From Kiritimatiellia bacterium (GTDB taxonomy: Bacteria; Verrucomicrobiota; Kiritimatiellia; SLAD01), in contig SKLK01000159.1 of the NCBI GenBank assembly GCA_007123265.1, forward strand, positions 1 to 32,976: a DNA stretch of 32,976 bases, in the 5' to 3' direction. The notes under the pieces are model-generated. The model made no database searches. It worked only from the letters and a program-made list of their open reading frames with translations, and had not been told where the DNA came from. How positions within the stretch are numbered: position 1 is the stretch's first letter; each line of letters begins with the position of its first letter. Both the position numbers and the translations under genes were made by a program. This document shows positions 7,405-16,587 of the stretch, piece after piece.

Positions 7405-9933
7405 TCAGGAGACCGCCAAATTGACCAGGCGGCCAGGGACCACAATTACTTTTCGCACCGTCCGCCCTTCGATCCATTTTTGCACCTGCGGATTGGCAAG
7501 CGCCTCGGACTCGATCAAGGCTTGATCCGCCTCGGCGCCGACCATGATGCGTCCGCGCACTTTGCCGTTTACTTGCAGTACCATCTCAATTTCATCGCGA
7601 TACAAGGCCGCCTCATTCACCGTCGGCCACGGGGTTTGAAGAATGCTGGGCGGGTGCCCCAGTTCCTGCCACAATTCCTCGGCAATATGCGGCGCGAAAG
7701 GTGAAATCAGCAGCACCACCGACTCCATCGTTTCCCGGAACACCGCCCGCGCGGACGGGGAGGAGTCGGCGGATATCGCCAGATCGTCCACCGCATTCAT
7801 CAGCTCCATGATCTGCGCGATGGCCGTGTTGAAGTGGAAGTCACCTTCCAAATCCCGGGTGATTCGTTGAATGGATTCATGCAGTTTCCGGTACAAGTCG
7901 CGTTCCGGTGGTTCCATCCCGTCCAGATTAGGCGTCAATTCGGCGGCCTCCCGCAAGAGATCGCGATGTTCGAACACGCGGCGCCAAATCCGGCGCAGAA
8001 AACGGTAGGCGCCCTCGACACCGGCATCGTTCCACTCCGCCTCTTTCTCCGGCGGCCCGATAAACAAGGTATACAGACGGACCGTGTCAGCGCCGTATTG
8101 CTGGATTAAGGCTTCCGGGCTGACGACGTTTCCCTTGGACTTGGACATTTTGTAAAGTTGTCCGTCCATGTCGCTGCGCTTGGTGATCATACCCTGGGTA
8201 AAGAGTTGGGCAAAGGGCTCTTCAAACGATATCAGGCCCATATCATGGATCGCCTTGGTAAAGAAGCGGGCGTACATCAAATGCAGAATGGCATGTTCAA
8301 TACCGCCGATATATTGGTCCACCGGCAACCAGTTATTGCATTGGACCGAATCAATGGCTTGTTCGTCATCACGCGCCGATAGATAGCGGAAGAAGTACCA
8401 GCTCGAATCCACGAAGGTATCCATCGTGTCGCTTTCCCGGCGCGCGGGTTTGCCACATTTCGGGCAGGTGGTTTCGATGAACGAGGCACACCGTTTTAAC
8501 GGCGATTCACCCGAGGGTTTAAACTCCACGTTCTCCGGCAACAGCACCGGCAAATCCGATTCGGGCACCGGCACCATGCCGCAGGCATCGCAGTAGATCA
8601 TTGGGATCGGCGCACCCCAATAGCGTTGTCGGCTAATCAGCCAGTCGCGCAGGCGATATTGAATCACCGGTCCGCCGAAGCCCTGCGCCTCAGCGTAGGC
8701 CGCCATTTGAGGGATGGCTTCCCGGTTGGGCAGACCGGAAAAGTGAGCCGAATCCACCACTATACCGTCTTCTGTATAGGCCTCTTCCATACGGTCCAGC
8801 TGCAGCGACTGCTCAGGGTTCTGAATCGAAAGGCGAATCGGTAAGTCATACTTGCGTGCGAAGGCCCAGTCCCGCGTGTCATGGGCTGGTACCGCCATCA
8901 CTGCGCCGGTGCCGTATTCCATCAGCACATAGTCGCCGACCCAAAGCGGGATTTGCTCCCCGGTATAGGGATTCTCCACATGCCGGCCGGTGAAAACGCC
9001 GTTTTTATCTCCTTCCGTGGTCCGTTCAATCGCGCTCAGGTGGCCCGCACGTTGGACGAAGGCGCGAACGTCCTCCGCCTCGGGCAGGCCGTCAACGAGC
9101 TGATCCAGTTGTGGATACTCGGGCGCCAACACCATATAGGTACAGCCGTAGATCGTGTCTACACGGGTGGTGAAGCACGGAACGAGTGTCTCGTCATCGG
9201 CACGACCGTCCGGGCGGGGGATCAATTTGAATTGTACACGGGCGCCTTCGCTGCGGCCGATCCAGTTTTCCTGCATCGATTTAACCCGTTCGGGCCAGCC
9301 GTCCAACTTTGCCAAATCATCCAATAACCGCTGGGCATAGTCTGTGATCTTGAAAAACCACTGCGATAACATCTTCTTCTCGACCTTGGCCCCCGAACGT
9401 TCCGCCGTTCCATCCGGCAACACCTGTTCGTTGGCCAGCACCGTTTGATCGACGGGATCCCAATTGACCGCCGCCTCCTTCTTGTACGCCAGCCCGCGTT
9501 TATACAGTTTCAGGAACAGCCATTGCGTCCACTTATAATAATCCGGCATGCAGGAGGTGACCTCGCGGTCCCAGTCATAGCAACAGCCCCATGCCTGGAG
9601 TTGTTGTTTCATGATCGCAATGTTGTTCAGCGTACTTTCCCGCGGGGGGGTTCCTGTTTTGATCGCCGCATTTTCGGCCGGCAAACCGAAGGCGTCCCAG
9701 CCCATGGGGGTCAGCACGCGCAGCCCGCGCATTTTTTTATATCGGGCGACGGCGTCGCCGATGATGTAGTTGCGCCCATGCCCCACATGCAAGGTGCCGG
9801 ACGGGTAGGGGAACATCATCAGGCAATAGTACTTGTCATCGGCGGAGGCGGTGTCGGTTTTGAATAAACCATTCGTCTCCCAGTAGGCCTGCCACTTGGT
9901 TTCGATTTCGCTAAACGGGTACTGCTCTTTCAT
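7405..9933 (-). CDS. leuS: Leucyl-tRNA synthetase
   Basis: This cytoplasmic class Ia synthetase charges tRNA-Leu with leucine and edits mischarged products. The protein is 842 residues against 860 in E. coli. It shows HVGH at residues 49-52 (GTLHVGHGRNYIIGD), KMSKS at 595-599 (YKMSKSKGNVVSP), a bacterial editing domain and the C-terminal QVNGKVRGRI end typical of bacterial LeuS. The open frame extends to 10080, but the added residues have no family match. The start MKEQYPFSEIETKWQ is canonical and has GAGAG upstream. An extended -10 promoter candidate lies about 35-60 bases upstream. The small membrane protein follows immediately. Confidence 0.97.
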   Translation of the reverse strand: MKEQYPFSEIETKWQAYWETNGLFKTDTASADDKYYCLMMFPYPSGTLHVGHGRNYIIGDAVARYKKMRGLRVLTPMGWDAFGLPAENAAIKTGTPPRESTLNNIAIMKQQLQAWGCCYDWDREVTSCMPDYYKWTQWLFLKLYKRGLAYKKEAAVNWDPVDQTVLANEQVLPDGTAERSGAKVEKKMLSQWFFKITDYAQRLLDDLAKLDGWPERVKSMQENWIGRSEGARVQFKLIPRPDGRADDETLVPCFTTRVDTIYGCTYMVLAPEYPQLDQLVDGLPEAEDVRAFVQRAGHLSAIERTTEGDKNGVFTGRHVENPYTGEQIPLWVGDYVLMEYGTGAVMAVPAHDTRDWAFARKYDLPIRLSIQNPEQSLQLDRMEEAYTEDGIVVDSAHFSGLPNREAIPQMAAYAEAQGFGGPVIQYRLRDWLISRQRYWGAPIPMIYCDACGMVPVPESDLPVLLPENVEFKPSGESPLKRCASFIETTCPKCGKPARRESDTMDTFVDSSWYFFRYLSARDDEQAIDSVQCNNWLPVDQYIGGIEHAILHLMYARFFTKAIHDMGLISFEEPFAQLFTQGMITKRSDMDGQLYKMSKSKGNVVSPEALIQQYGADTVRLYTLFIGPPEKEAEWNDAGVEGAYRFLRRIWRRVFEHRDLLREAAELTPNLDGMEPPERDLYRKLHESIQRITRDLEGDFHFNTAIAQIMELMNAVDDLAISADSSPSARAVFRETMESVVLLISPFAPHIAEELWQELGHPPSILQTPWPTVNEAALYRDEIEMVLQVNGKVRGRIMVGAEADQALIESEALANPQVQKWIEGRTVRKVIVVPGRLVNLAVS

Positions 9934-9967
9934 GCACTCACTCTCTCTGCTTTTATGGACGAGGGGT

Positions 9968-9995
9968 ACCATACCAGATGCAGTGAAATTGAAAA
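9968..9995 (-). promoter_or_regulatory. Candidate sigma70-type promoter of leuS
   Basis: Read on the - strand, a -35-like TTTTCA (9995-9990) is followed after 16 bases by TATGGT (9973-9968). TGG directly precedes this, giving an extended -10 (TGnTATGGT). Transcription would start near 9961, about 28 bases before the leuS ATG. The site is a visual match only. Confidence 0.4.
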
Positions 9996-10075
9996 GGATA
10001 TGACGCGCACGCATGAGGAAGGGTGAGACGGAATCGAGTCTAGGTCTTCTTGCCAGGGGAGAAACGCAAGGAAAG

Positions 10076-10154
10076 TCCAAAGCGGCGCACAGTGCCGCAG
10101 TCCAAAAGAATGGGTTAAGCGCCTTTGGAGTGCGCCGCTCGGCGGCGCTTTGGA
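10076..10154. repeat. Pair of REP-like palindromic units in inverted orientation
   Basis: Unit A (10076-10106) begins TCCAAAGCGGCGCAC and ends GCCGCAGTCCAAA. Unit B (10123-10154) begins CTTTGGAGTGCGCCGC and ends GGCGGCGCTTTGGA. Unit B is close to the reverse complement of unit A. Each unit is itself a hairpin; unit B has a perfect 7-bp GCGCCGC/GCGGCGC stem with a TCG loop. Each is also bounded by a short direct repeat (TCCAAA or CTTTGGA). Such paired, inverted palindromic units are typical of REP/BIME-type intergenic repeats. Copy number elsewhere in the genome cannot be seen from this window. Confidence 0.7.
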
Positions 10155-10224
10155 TGATGGTCAGACACGTCTAATTGCAGTGAACGCTCTTGTGGATCAA
10201 AACCCGTTGTCTTTCTGGATGGAG

Positions 10225-10243
10225 GGCGGAGCTCCGCGACGCC
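10225..10243. repeat. GC-rich palindrome
   Basis: GCGGAGCTCCGC at 10226-10237 is a perfect 12-base palindrome. GGCG at 10225-10228 and CGCC at 10240-10243 allow an alternative stem. The element sits inside the non-coding island and is probably part of a dispersed repeat. Confidence 0.5.
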
Positions 10244-10335
10244 GGGAGGAAGCGCGGGTTTATGTTCGGACCGCGATCATTTCTTTCGCACGGCTCATCC
10301 GGCTTGCCACGCCGTAGTCCCGACGCGCAGCGTTC

Positions 10336-10400
10336 GGGCGAAGGCGGGAGGATTCGCCCCACCTTCGCGTGACCGGATCGGTAGGGCGAGGCGTCCCGCC
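10336..10400. repeat. Second cluster of inverted repeats in the intergenic island
   Basis: GGGCGAA (10336-10342) and TTCGCCC (10353-10359) form a perfect 7-bp inverted repeat with a 10-base loop. GGGCGAGGCGTCCCGCC (10384-10400) follows, a near-palindrome that can pair GGCG with CGCC. No T-run follows either stem, so these are not convincing intrinsic terminators. A dispersed intergenic repeat is the better reading. Confidence 0.45.
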
Positions 10401-10449
10401 GAGCCGCGAGCGGACGCGCGGGCCTGTGTTGGCGTGGCGGGGTTTGAAC

Positions 10450-13400
10450 CTAGGAGGGCACAATAACGATGCGGTGGGCACGGGTAAAGAGCAGTACGCA
10501 TTCGATGTCTGCAGCGGGAAAACGCAGCAACTTCGCCAGTGCGCGGGCGTACAGCCGCAGTTGTGGTCGATAATGATTAACCACATCGTCCCAGCCATCC
10601 GGTGGTACGTCGTTGGTCTTAAAATCCTGAATCCGGGCGGCACGGACCTTCCCGTCAGCATCGTACTCAATCACCACGCGGTCAAACATCCCCGTGATCC
10701 ATTCGCCATCGATGACGGCTTCAAACATTCGTTCCCGCCAAACCGTCGCGGCCGCCGTCGGCTTAGCCAGCGCCGCTTGAAATGACTGCGAGGCATAGGC
10801 TGCTTGAAAATGCGCCACGGCTTCCGGGTCATCGATTTCATGCGCCACTTGCCAGCGGTCGATCGCTTGTTCCGGCGTAGTGGTTTCGCTCCATTCCACC
10901 TGTTCGAACAGAGCGTGCACATGGGTTCCTAAATCAAGGCTGCGATTGACTTTTGGCGCGAACAGCAGAGCGGCTGGTCGCGGCGCTTCGGAACGCATGG
11001 ATGGCGACACCCGCAATAGGCGTCTGCGCAAGGATGGGCGTTGGCAGAAGCGCGGGGAGATCGGCTCCTCGATTGGAGGCATTCGTTGTACTTGGGGTGC
11101 ATGTGCGGAAAACCACTCCGGGTCCCCGGTTTCATAGAGTATGGTGCCATGCGTAGCCGTTTCGTTGGTGTCCCCGGCGGGCGTGTGGTCGGCATCGGCC
11201 GGCAGTTGCTGGCGCAGTAGGTTGGCGGGTGTCAGTGATTTGGACCCGCTTTTGGGTAATGGCGGCACAATCATGTAAAGCCCCGATTTGGCGCGGGTTA
11301 ACGCGACATATAGGTTACATACCTGCTCAAAACTGTTGGCAACACGTTGTTCGTGGGTTTCTTGTGCAAGGACGGGGTCATGCTCGCGAATGATCTTGTC
11401 GGGCCAGCGCAGCGCCCATTTGGGGGTGCCCTGCGCATCGCGTGCCAGATGAATGGTCACGTCGCTGTCACTATTCATGCCCCTGTGAGAGACCAGTTCG
11501 GGCAGCAACACGATGTCAAAGCCCAGCCCTTTGGACTTGTGAACGGTCATCACACGGACGGCTGCATCAGACGTTGGTTCCGGCAAGGTATAATTGCGGG
11601 CGAAGAGTAGGAAGGCTTCCGGGCGTTGCTGTCCGTTGCGCTCGAATTCCCGCGCCGCTTCCAGCAGCGCTTGCAAGCGTTGCGCACCAAAACGGTCGAG
11701 GGGGCAGGCTTCGCGCAACCGATCGCCCCATTCGGCGAGAAAATCGTGTGCGCCTTGCCGGTACCATTGCGCCAGCAGGGCTGGGGCTGACCAAGCCGTA
11801 TCAGCCTCTGGATCGTGCAGCGGACTCATGCGCAGATGATGTAAGGCCATGGTGTCGCCCGGATGCAGGGCATAGTGAATCAGGGCCAGCAGCACAGCGA
11901 CGACGGTGTTGTCCGCCAGGTTCGATTCGCCGTCGAGGGCAATGGGTGTGTGTGGAAGCCGGGCTCGCAGGAAATTAGCGATGACCGCGGCTGTATTGTT
12001 CGAGCGGACCAGAATGGCGGTCGTTAGTCCGCGCTCCAGCGGGGCGATCTCGGTCAGCAGATTCGCACACACCTGATAGAGCGCGTCCCGGTCGTTTCGA
12101 TCCTGGCCGGCTTCGATTAAAGTGGCGTAGCCCCCACGATTCGCGCGTTCCGGCGGACACTGGTGGGGCGCCCAATAGCGTCGCCATTGGTCAACGACTT
12201 CTTGCGGCAGCGCGTCGGCGCCAACCGGGAGTTGATCGAACACGCGGTTCACCACCTCCAAAACGGGCGGGGAAGATCGATAGGACGTATGCAACTGCCG
12301 CTGATGGATGCGCGGGCCATAGGTGTCCAGTAGTTGACCGAACAGCTGGTGGTTGCCCCCGCGCCACGCGTAGATCGCTTGTTTGACATCGCCGACAAAA
12401 AAGAAGCTCCGCGTGCCGGTGGCATCTTGAACCACCTCGTCCGCCAGATTCTTCAACACCGACCATTGCAGGTCGCTGGTATCCTGGAATTCGTCCATCA
12501 ACCAGTGATCCAGTTGATTGTCCAAGCGAAAATCGATTTGCAGCCGGGTTGGGTCGTCGCTGCTGCGCGAAAAGCGTTGCTCGCCATGGGCCATCAGGTA
12601 CTGGGCATCGTTGAAGGTCAGCAAGCCGGGGCGTCGGGTGGATTGATCGTATAGATCATCAAACCGGGCCAGTAGATGGTAGATCCCGGCGGTGCTGGCC
12701 AGAGCCGCGCGCAGCGACGAGGACATCAGGTGCTGGACCACGGTGCGCATGGCGCTGGCTTCCCGGCCCGAGCGCTGGTAGGTGGTCCGGTTGAGCTTTA
12801 GCGCAATCGACGCCTCATTATCGGGTTGAGAGGCTACGGCGAAAATCAGTCGATCGGCCAAATAGGCAATTTGTTTCCACGGCATGCCGGGGCGCCATTG
12901 GCTCAAGGCATCGAGAAAATCGGTCCATTTCCCCTGCGCATAGGCGTCCCAATCGCCCCGTTCCAGATCTTCGCGGAGGCAAGCCACGGCGGCCTCCATA
13001 TCCGGCGGCGGGGCAAGCCAACCCGCATGTTCCTCCGTCCAAATACGGCGGGGATTGCCCCAGGCATCGGCGTCGGGTAACTGTTTGAACAACTGCTGGT
13101 ATTCGGCAATGAACTCATCAAAGATGCGCGTGAAGGACTTGGTTTCCTGGCCAAAGGTCGCTTGCTTAAACGCCTCAAGCAGCTCATCAACTTGATCCGA
13201 TTCGCGTAGATCCGAAAACAAGCGTTGCAGCGCGCGCAGCCGCGCTTGAACGGCTTCGGTGCTCTCATTATTGGTAACGCTAAATTCCGGTGATAGACCC
13301 AATTCCAAGGGGAACGCCCGCAGAATACCAATGGTAAAACTGTCAATCGTCGAGATATGTAATTGTTGAAGTTGGCTGAGAAACCGGCGCAGGATAGTGC

Positions 13401-13662
13401 GAAAGTCGCTGACGGTGAACGCGGGTAAGCCAATCCGTTCGCCGGTATCCCGGGCGGCAGCGGACGACTGGCAGGCAGTGGTTAATTGGCGCACGATGGC
13501 GGTAAAAATCTCGCCGGCAGCTTTACGGGAAAAGGTGATGGCGATGATGCGCTGTGGCTCCACTCCATGTGCCAGCAGCCGGATATACCGATGCGCCAAT
13601 TGAAACGTCTTGCCGGAACCGGCCGACGCCAGAATCGCCTCGTGTTCAATCAACGGCGGCAT
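10450..13662 (-). CDS. addA: AddA-like UvrD/Rep helicase-nuclease
   Basis: The protein is a superfamily 1A helicase with a C-terminal RecB-type nuclease domain, 1070 residues. It would process double-strand DNA ends for recombination together with the neighbouring AddB-like subunit. Visible motifs in order: Walker A ASAGSGKT (residues 12-19), motif Ia IIAITFSRKAAGEI, motif II DEFQDT (390-395), motif III GDVKQAIYAWRGG, motif V VMTVHKSKGLGFD and motif VI LYVALTRAKSG. The nuclease domain shows GMFDRVV (Asp994), then QDFKTN (Asp1013, Lys1015), then YRPQLRLYARAL, so the catalytic Asp-Asp-x-Lys set is intact. The open frame runs to 14016, but MPPLIEHEAILASAGSGKT is the natural start. That start overlaps the addB-like stop by 17 bases. 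RecB-like naming is possible, but the partner is nuclease-bearing like AddB. Confidence 0.88.
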   Translation of the reverse strand: MPPLIEHEAILASAGSGKTFQLAHRYIRLLAHGVEPQRIIAITFSRKAAGEIFTAIVRQLTTACQSSAAARDTGERIGLPAFTVSDFRTILRRFLSQLQQLHISTIDSFTIGILRAFPLELGLSPEFSVTNNESTEAVQARLRALQRLFSDLRESDQVDELLEAFKQATFGQETKSFTRIFDEFIAEYQQLFKQLPDADAWGNPRRIWTEEHAGWLAPPPDMEAAVACLREDLERGDWDAYAQGKWTDFLDALSQWRPGMPWKQIAYLADRLIFAVASQPDNEASIALKLNRTTYQRSGREASAMRTVVQHLMSSSLRAALASTAGIYHLLARFDDLYDQSTRRPGLLTFNDAQYLMAHGEQRFSRSSDDPTRLQIDFRLDNQLDHWLMDEFQDTSDLQWSVLKNLADEVVQDATGTRSFFFVGDVKQAIYAWRGGNHQLFGQLLDTYGPRIHQRQLHTSYRSSPPVLEVVNRVFDQLPVGADALPQEVVDQWRRYWAPHQCPPERANRGGYATLIEAGQDRNDRDALYQVCANLLTEIAPLERGLTTAILVRSNNTAAVIANFLRARLPHTPIALDGESNLADNTVVAVLLALIHYALHPGDTMALHHLRMSPLHDPEADTAWSAPALLAQWYRQGAHDFLAEWGDRLREACPLDRFGAQRLQALLEAAREFERNGQQRPEAFLLFARNYTLPEPTSDAAVRVMTVHKSKGLGFDIVLLPELVSHRGMNSDSDVTIHLARDAQGTPKWALRWPDKIIREHDPVLAQETHEQRVANSFEQVCNLYVALTRAKSGLYMIVPPLPKSGSKSLTPANLLRQQLPADADHTPAGDTNETATHGTILYETGDPEWFSAHAPQVQRMPPIEEPISPRFCQRPSLRRRLLRVSPSMRSEAPRPAALLFAPKVNRSLDLGTHVHALFEQVEWSETTTPEQAIDRWQVAHEIDDPEAVAHFQAAYASQSFQAALAKPTAAATVWRERMFEAVIDGEWITGMFDRVVIEYDADGKVRAARIQDFKTNDVPPDGWDDVVNHYRPQLRLYARALAKLLRFPAADIECVLLFTRAHRIVIVPS

Positions 13663-16498
13663 GGCGTTCTCCCGTGGCGGTGGACGGAGGGAAGGGGCGT
13701 ACGCACTGTGACGTGGCGAAGGGGAACATCGTTTCAAACGCATCGTACGGAATCGATTCAGCCGGAGGCCAGAAACGTCCGGCCTGAATATCCGCAATGA
13801 CACCGGCAGCACATGCTTGCGCCGATTCGAGTAGCGCCGGGTTGAAGTGCTCCCAGACCGAGAGTTGCGTGTCGCTGACCGCGCGCGGCAGCAGCAGGTA
13901 GGCGACTTCATCGACTGGCTGTTGGAAATGATGTTGAAAGAGCAGGGCATACAGGGGAAGTTGCAGGTCGCTCCATTGCTTCGCCGACTTGCTTTCGCTG
14001 ATTTCGGTGGGGACATGCGCGTAGGTGGCGGTGTCTTCCCTACGCGTGTTCCAATGTGCGGCGGACGGCGTGTCCACTTGATCCCGCGTCTTGTAATCGA
14101 TGATCCGCCAGCGCTGGGTCGCGGGGTGAAAGTCTACCCGGTCGATGCGGCCCTTGATTCGCATACCGTTCAGTGGCATTTCCAGGGCCAGCTCAAAATG
14201 ACGCGGTTCCCAGCCCTCGTCACACAGCAGGCCATGTTGATGCAGCGCCGCGCGCAAGCGCTCCTGCGCCGCGCGGAACTGAATCTGAATAGGTAGGGTA
14301 GGGGTGTGACCGTGACGTTCCATAACCCACGCGTGGGCGCGGTCCATGATCCGGGCCTGCACGTCATCGAAAGGCGTGGACGTCGGCAGCGTGCGGAGTT
14401 CGTTTAGGGCCTCATGAATCAGGGATCCAAAGTCGAGGGCGTCCCATTCCTGTTTGTCATCGTTGATCGTCTGCATGCGCAGGACATAGGAAAGATAAAA
14501 CCGATACGGGCATTGCAGGAAGCTCCTAAAAGCTGTGATCCCCAAGGTGTCCGGAATGCGTAATGGTCCAGTTTGGGCGGTATCGAGCTGGAAGCTGGGC
14601 GCGGCATGCGCATATTGCGCGCGCGGAGGGATATCCGCGAACAATTGTATGGCGCGATCCACCAGCTCGTCGTCCGGACATTGAAAAAGCAGTCGTGAGG
14701 GGCGCAAGGGATCGCCGGCCCGGCTAACGGCGCCAGTAATGAAGCACGCGCGTCCTGTTTCGGACCGGGACTCAACCATGGTGGTCATCAGATAGGCGTC
14801 CCGAGCCAGTCGATCGCGGTCTGATCGCAGGCCCAGTCGCTGCAGCAGGCTGTCGGGCAAAAACAAATCGCCAAGGCGGCTGTCAGGCACAAAGCCATCA
14901 TTCATCCCTGTGACAATCAACATGCGCGCATCGTTCCACGGCAACTCCAGCCACCCATCCAAATCCACTTGCGCCTGCTGTCGCTCGGTATAGAAGGCGC
15001 CGTGGCTCAATTGATGTAAAATCAGGGACAACGTATCCGGTAACGTGAGTTCCAGCCTCGCAAAGAGGGGCTCCGCGAGTTCATCGAGGGCGTGTTGGAT
15101 GGCCTGGGCAACTTGCCGGAAAACATCCCCATCGGGTTCCTGCGGATCGATCCATTCGTCTGCATAAATCCATTGCAGCAGGTCCGCAATATGCGCCGCT
15201 GCCGATTGATCGGTGGATCGCCATTCATCGAGACGAGCGAATAGGGGGAGCACGTGTTGGATAATGGAGTCCGGTTCCTGGGCGCAGAGTCGCTGCACGT
15301 CCGTCCATGTAACGGGCACATAGCGGTTTTGGAGCCGGTCCAATTCCGCTAACAGTGGCGCAGCTTCATGTTCGCGGGCCACTTTTCGCAATAGGTCTGG
15401 GTGCCGCAATACTTGACTGAAGGTTTGATAGGTCGGTGCGGTCCACCATTGGCGGACACAATCAAGTGCTTGCAGGACACGGTGCTGGGACAGGGGCGAC
15501 CCGGATGGGTTAAAGCTAATCAGACCGTGTCGCGCAAGAATCTCGTCGACGTACGGGGCCACTTCGCTATCGGGTACGCCAATAGCCAGATCGGATGGTC
15601 CGATCGACTCCGTTTCGGCTGCGATCAGGTTCAACGTTAGCTCGGCTTGATGGGCTGGCGAGGCGCCAAGATGCAGGTTTTGCGCCGGATCGCGGATATG
15701 AATCGGCGCATCCACCCACTGCTCAGGAATAGGGCGCCCCCACGCATCAAATCGATGCGCCTCGCTGGGCGGGGCATGAATCAGCAACGTAATCGGCAGC
15801 GTGCCTGCCAGTGCAGTCAGGGCCTGCGTCATCAGCGGGCTGGGATCTGGAACGCCCGCGACGACGATCCGCTGGATCATATCGGGAAGCGTCGGTTGCC
15901 GGGCTTGTTCGATGAGGCGGGCCGATCGGTCTTGAATAGCAGCGCTTTCGAGAAAACGCAGGTACGCCTGTTCCAGCTTGGCCAAATCACGCCAGCGGTC
16001 CGGCTCTTCGAGTACCTCCGAAAAGTTTGCGACGATGTCCTGGATTAGCCAGCCCGCCTCGCCCAAGGTGTTGCGCAACTGCTGGATTGGCTCAACCGTG
16101 CGCGTGGCCCAATTCAAGTCTTGCTGTGGCGGAGCCACGGGGAAAAGGTGTGCATAGTCGCCGAGTGATAGGGTCCGCAACATCGTCGTCCATACCGATC
16201 GCGAAAGCAGGGGACCGGCTGTCCGCCGGGCGCTGGTAGTCGTCGAACGGAAGAAAAGTGGCTCCTGCACGCGGGGCGGCAGCAAGGCCGCATCGGCTTG
16301 CGCACAACGCAGCGCCAGCGCCTCACGCAAGCGTCGGCCAGTCTGTTTGGTCGGGACGATCACCAACGTGTCGGACAGGTCCATGGTCCCCGCATCAATG
16401 CTGGGAAGTAGCCACTCGCAGACCTGATGCAGAATCGGGCGATTCCACGGAAGAAAGGCGAGGTCAATGTGGTCCTGTGGCGGCGTCGGTGCGGTCAT
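13646..16498 (-). CDS. AddB-like PD-(D/E)XK nuclease subunit
   Basis: This 950-residue protein is the probable partner of the AddA-like helicase encoded directly after it. The N-terminal half (FLPWNRPILHQVCEWLL, VIVPTKQTGRRLREAL) resembles the inactivated helicase part of AddB/RecC, and no Walker A is visible. The C-terminal nuclease domain shows GRIDRVD (Asp786) and IIDYKT (Asp801, Lys803), so a PD-(D/E)XK active site is intact. Cys663 in LQCPYRFYL matches the first ligand of the AddB 4Fe-4S cluster. The expected CxxC-type cluster near the C-terminus is missing: the stretch after FWPPAE reads IPYDAFETMFPFATSQC with a single Cys932. An alternative start exists at 16519, but a candidate -10 overlaps it, so 16498 is preferred. 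Confidence 0.8.
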   Translation of the reverse strand: MTAPTPPQDHIDLAFLPWNRPILHQVCEWLLPSIDAGTMDLSDTLVIVPTKQTGRRLREALALRCAQADAALLPPRVQEPLFFRSTTTSARRTAGPLLSRSVWTTMLRTLSLGDYAHLFPVAPPQQDLNWATRTVEPIQQLRNTLGEAGWLIQDIVANFSEVLEEPDRWRDLAKLEQAYLRFLESAAIQDRSARLIEQARQPTLPDMIQRIVVAGVPDPSPLMTQALTALAGTLPITLLIHAPPSEAHRFDAWGRPIPEQWVDAPIHIRDPAQNLHLGASPAHQAELTLNLIAAETESIGPSDLAIGVPDSEVAPYVDEILARHGLISFNPSGSPLSQHRVLQALDCVRQWWTAPTYQTFSQVLRHPDLLRKVAREHEAAPLLAELDRLQNRYVPVTWTDVQRLCAQEPDSIIQHVLPLFARLDEWRSTDQSAAAHIADLLQWIYADEWIDPQEPDGDVFRQVAQAIQHALDELAEPLFARLELTLPDTLSLILHQLSHGAFYTERQQAQVDLDGWLELPWNDARMLIVTGMNDGFVPDSRLGDLFLPDSLLQRLGLRSDRDRLARDAYLMTTMVESRSETGRACFITGAVSRAGDPLRPSRLLFQCPDDELVDRAIQLFADIPPRAQYAHAAPSFQLDTAQTGPLRIPDTLGITAFRSFLQCPYRFYLSYVLRMQTINDDKQEWDALDFGSLIHEALNELRTLPTSTPFDDVQARIMDRAHAWVMERHGHTPTLPIQIQFRAAQERLRAALHQHGLLCDEGWEPRHFELALEMPLNGMRIKGRIDRVDFHPATQRWRIIDYKTRDQVDTPSAAHWNTRREDTATYAHVPTEISESKSAKQWSDLQLPLYALLFQHHFQQPVDEVAYLLLPRAVSDTQLSVWEHFNPALLESAQACAAGVIADIQAGRFWPPAESIPYDAFETMFPFATSQCVRPFPPSTATGERHAAVD

Positions 16499-16517
16499 GA
16501 ATTCAGCTTTCGCCCTC

Positions 16518-16546
16518 ATAGTGCCTATGGTGAATGATTCTGTCAA
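16518..16546 (-). promoter_or_regulatory. Candidate promoter of the addB-addA pair
   Basis: On the - strand a perfect TTGACA (16546-16541) is followed after 17 bases by a weak -10, CACTAT (16523-16518). Transcription would begin near 16511, leaving a leader of about 13 bases before ATG 16498. The -35 is strong but the -10 matches only three positions. Confidence 0.35.
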
Positions 16547-16587
16547 ACGAGCCGGAGCTGCTTTTCCGTCGCCAATTCCAACCGGTC

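Larger units (their letters stand above)
9934..10449. other. Non-coding island of palindromic repeats between leuS and the addA-like gene
   Basis: These 516 bases hold no credible gene. Short frames such as 10171-10362 translate into Arg/Pro-rich sequence that follows the repeats. The part next to leuS carries its promoter. The rest carries a head-to-head pair of inverted-repeat units (10076-10154), a perfect 12-base palindrome with a flanking GGCG/CGCC pair (10225-10243), a 7-base inverted repeat with a 10-base loop (10336-10359) and a GC-rich near-palindrome (10384-10400). The island lies downstream of the addA-like gene and upstream of leuS, a usual place for REP-like elements. Confidence 0.7.

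Noticed and set aside
10171-10362. 63-codon reverse frame in the repeat island
   Set aside because: Arg/Pro/Ser-rich translation that simply follows the GC-rich palindromes, with no ribosome site or recognisable product.
10430-10470. TTTGAACC on the + strand resembling the T-arm of a tRNA on the - strand
   Set aside because: The flanking bases do not form a five-pair T stem, no acceptor or anticodon arm fits, and the match overlaps the end of the addA-like gene.
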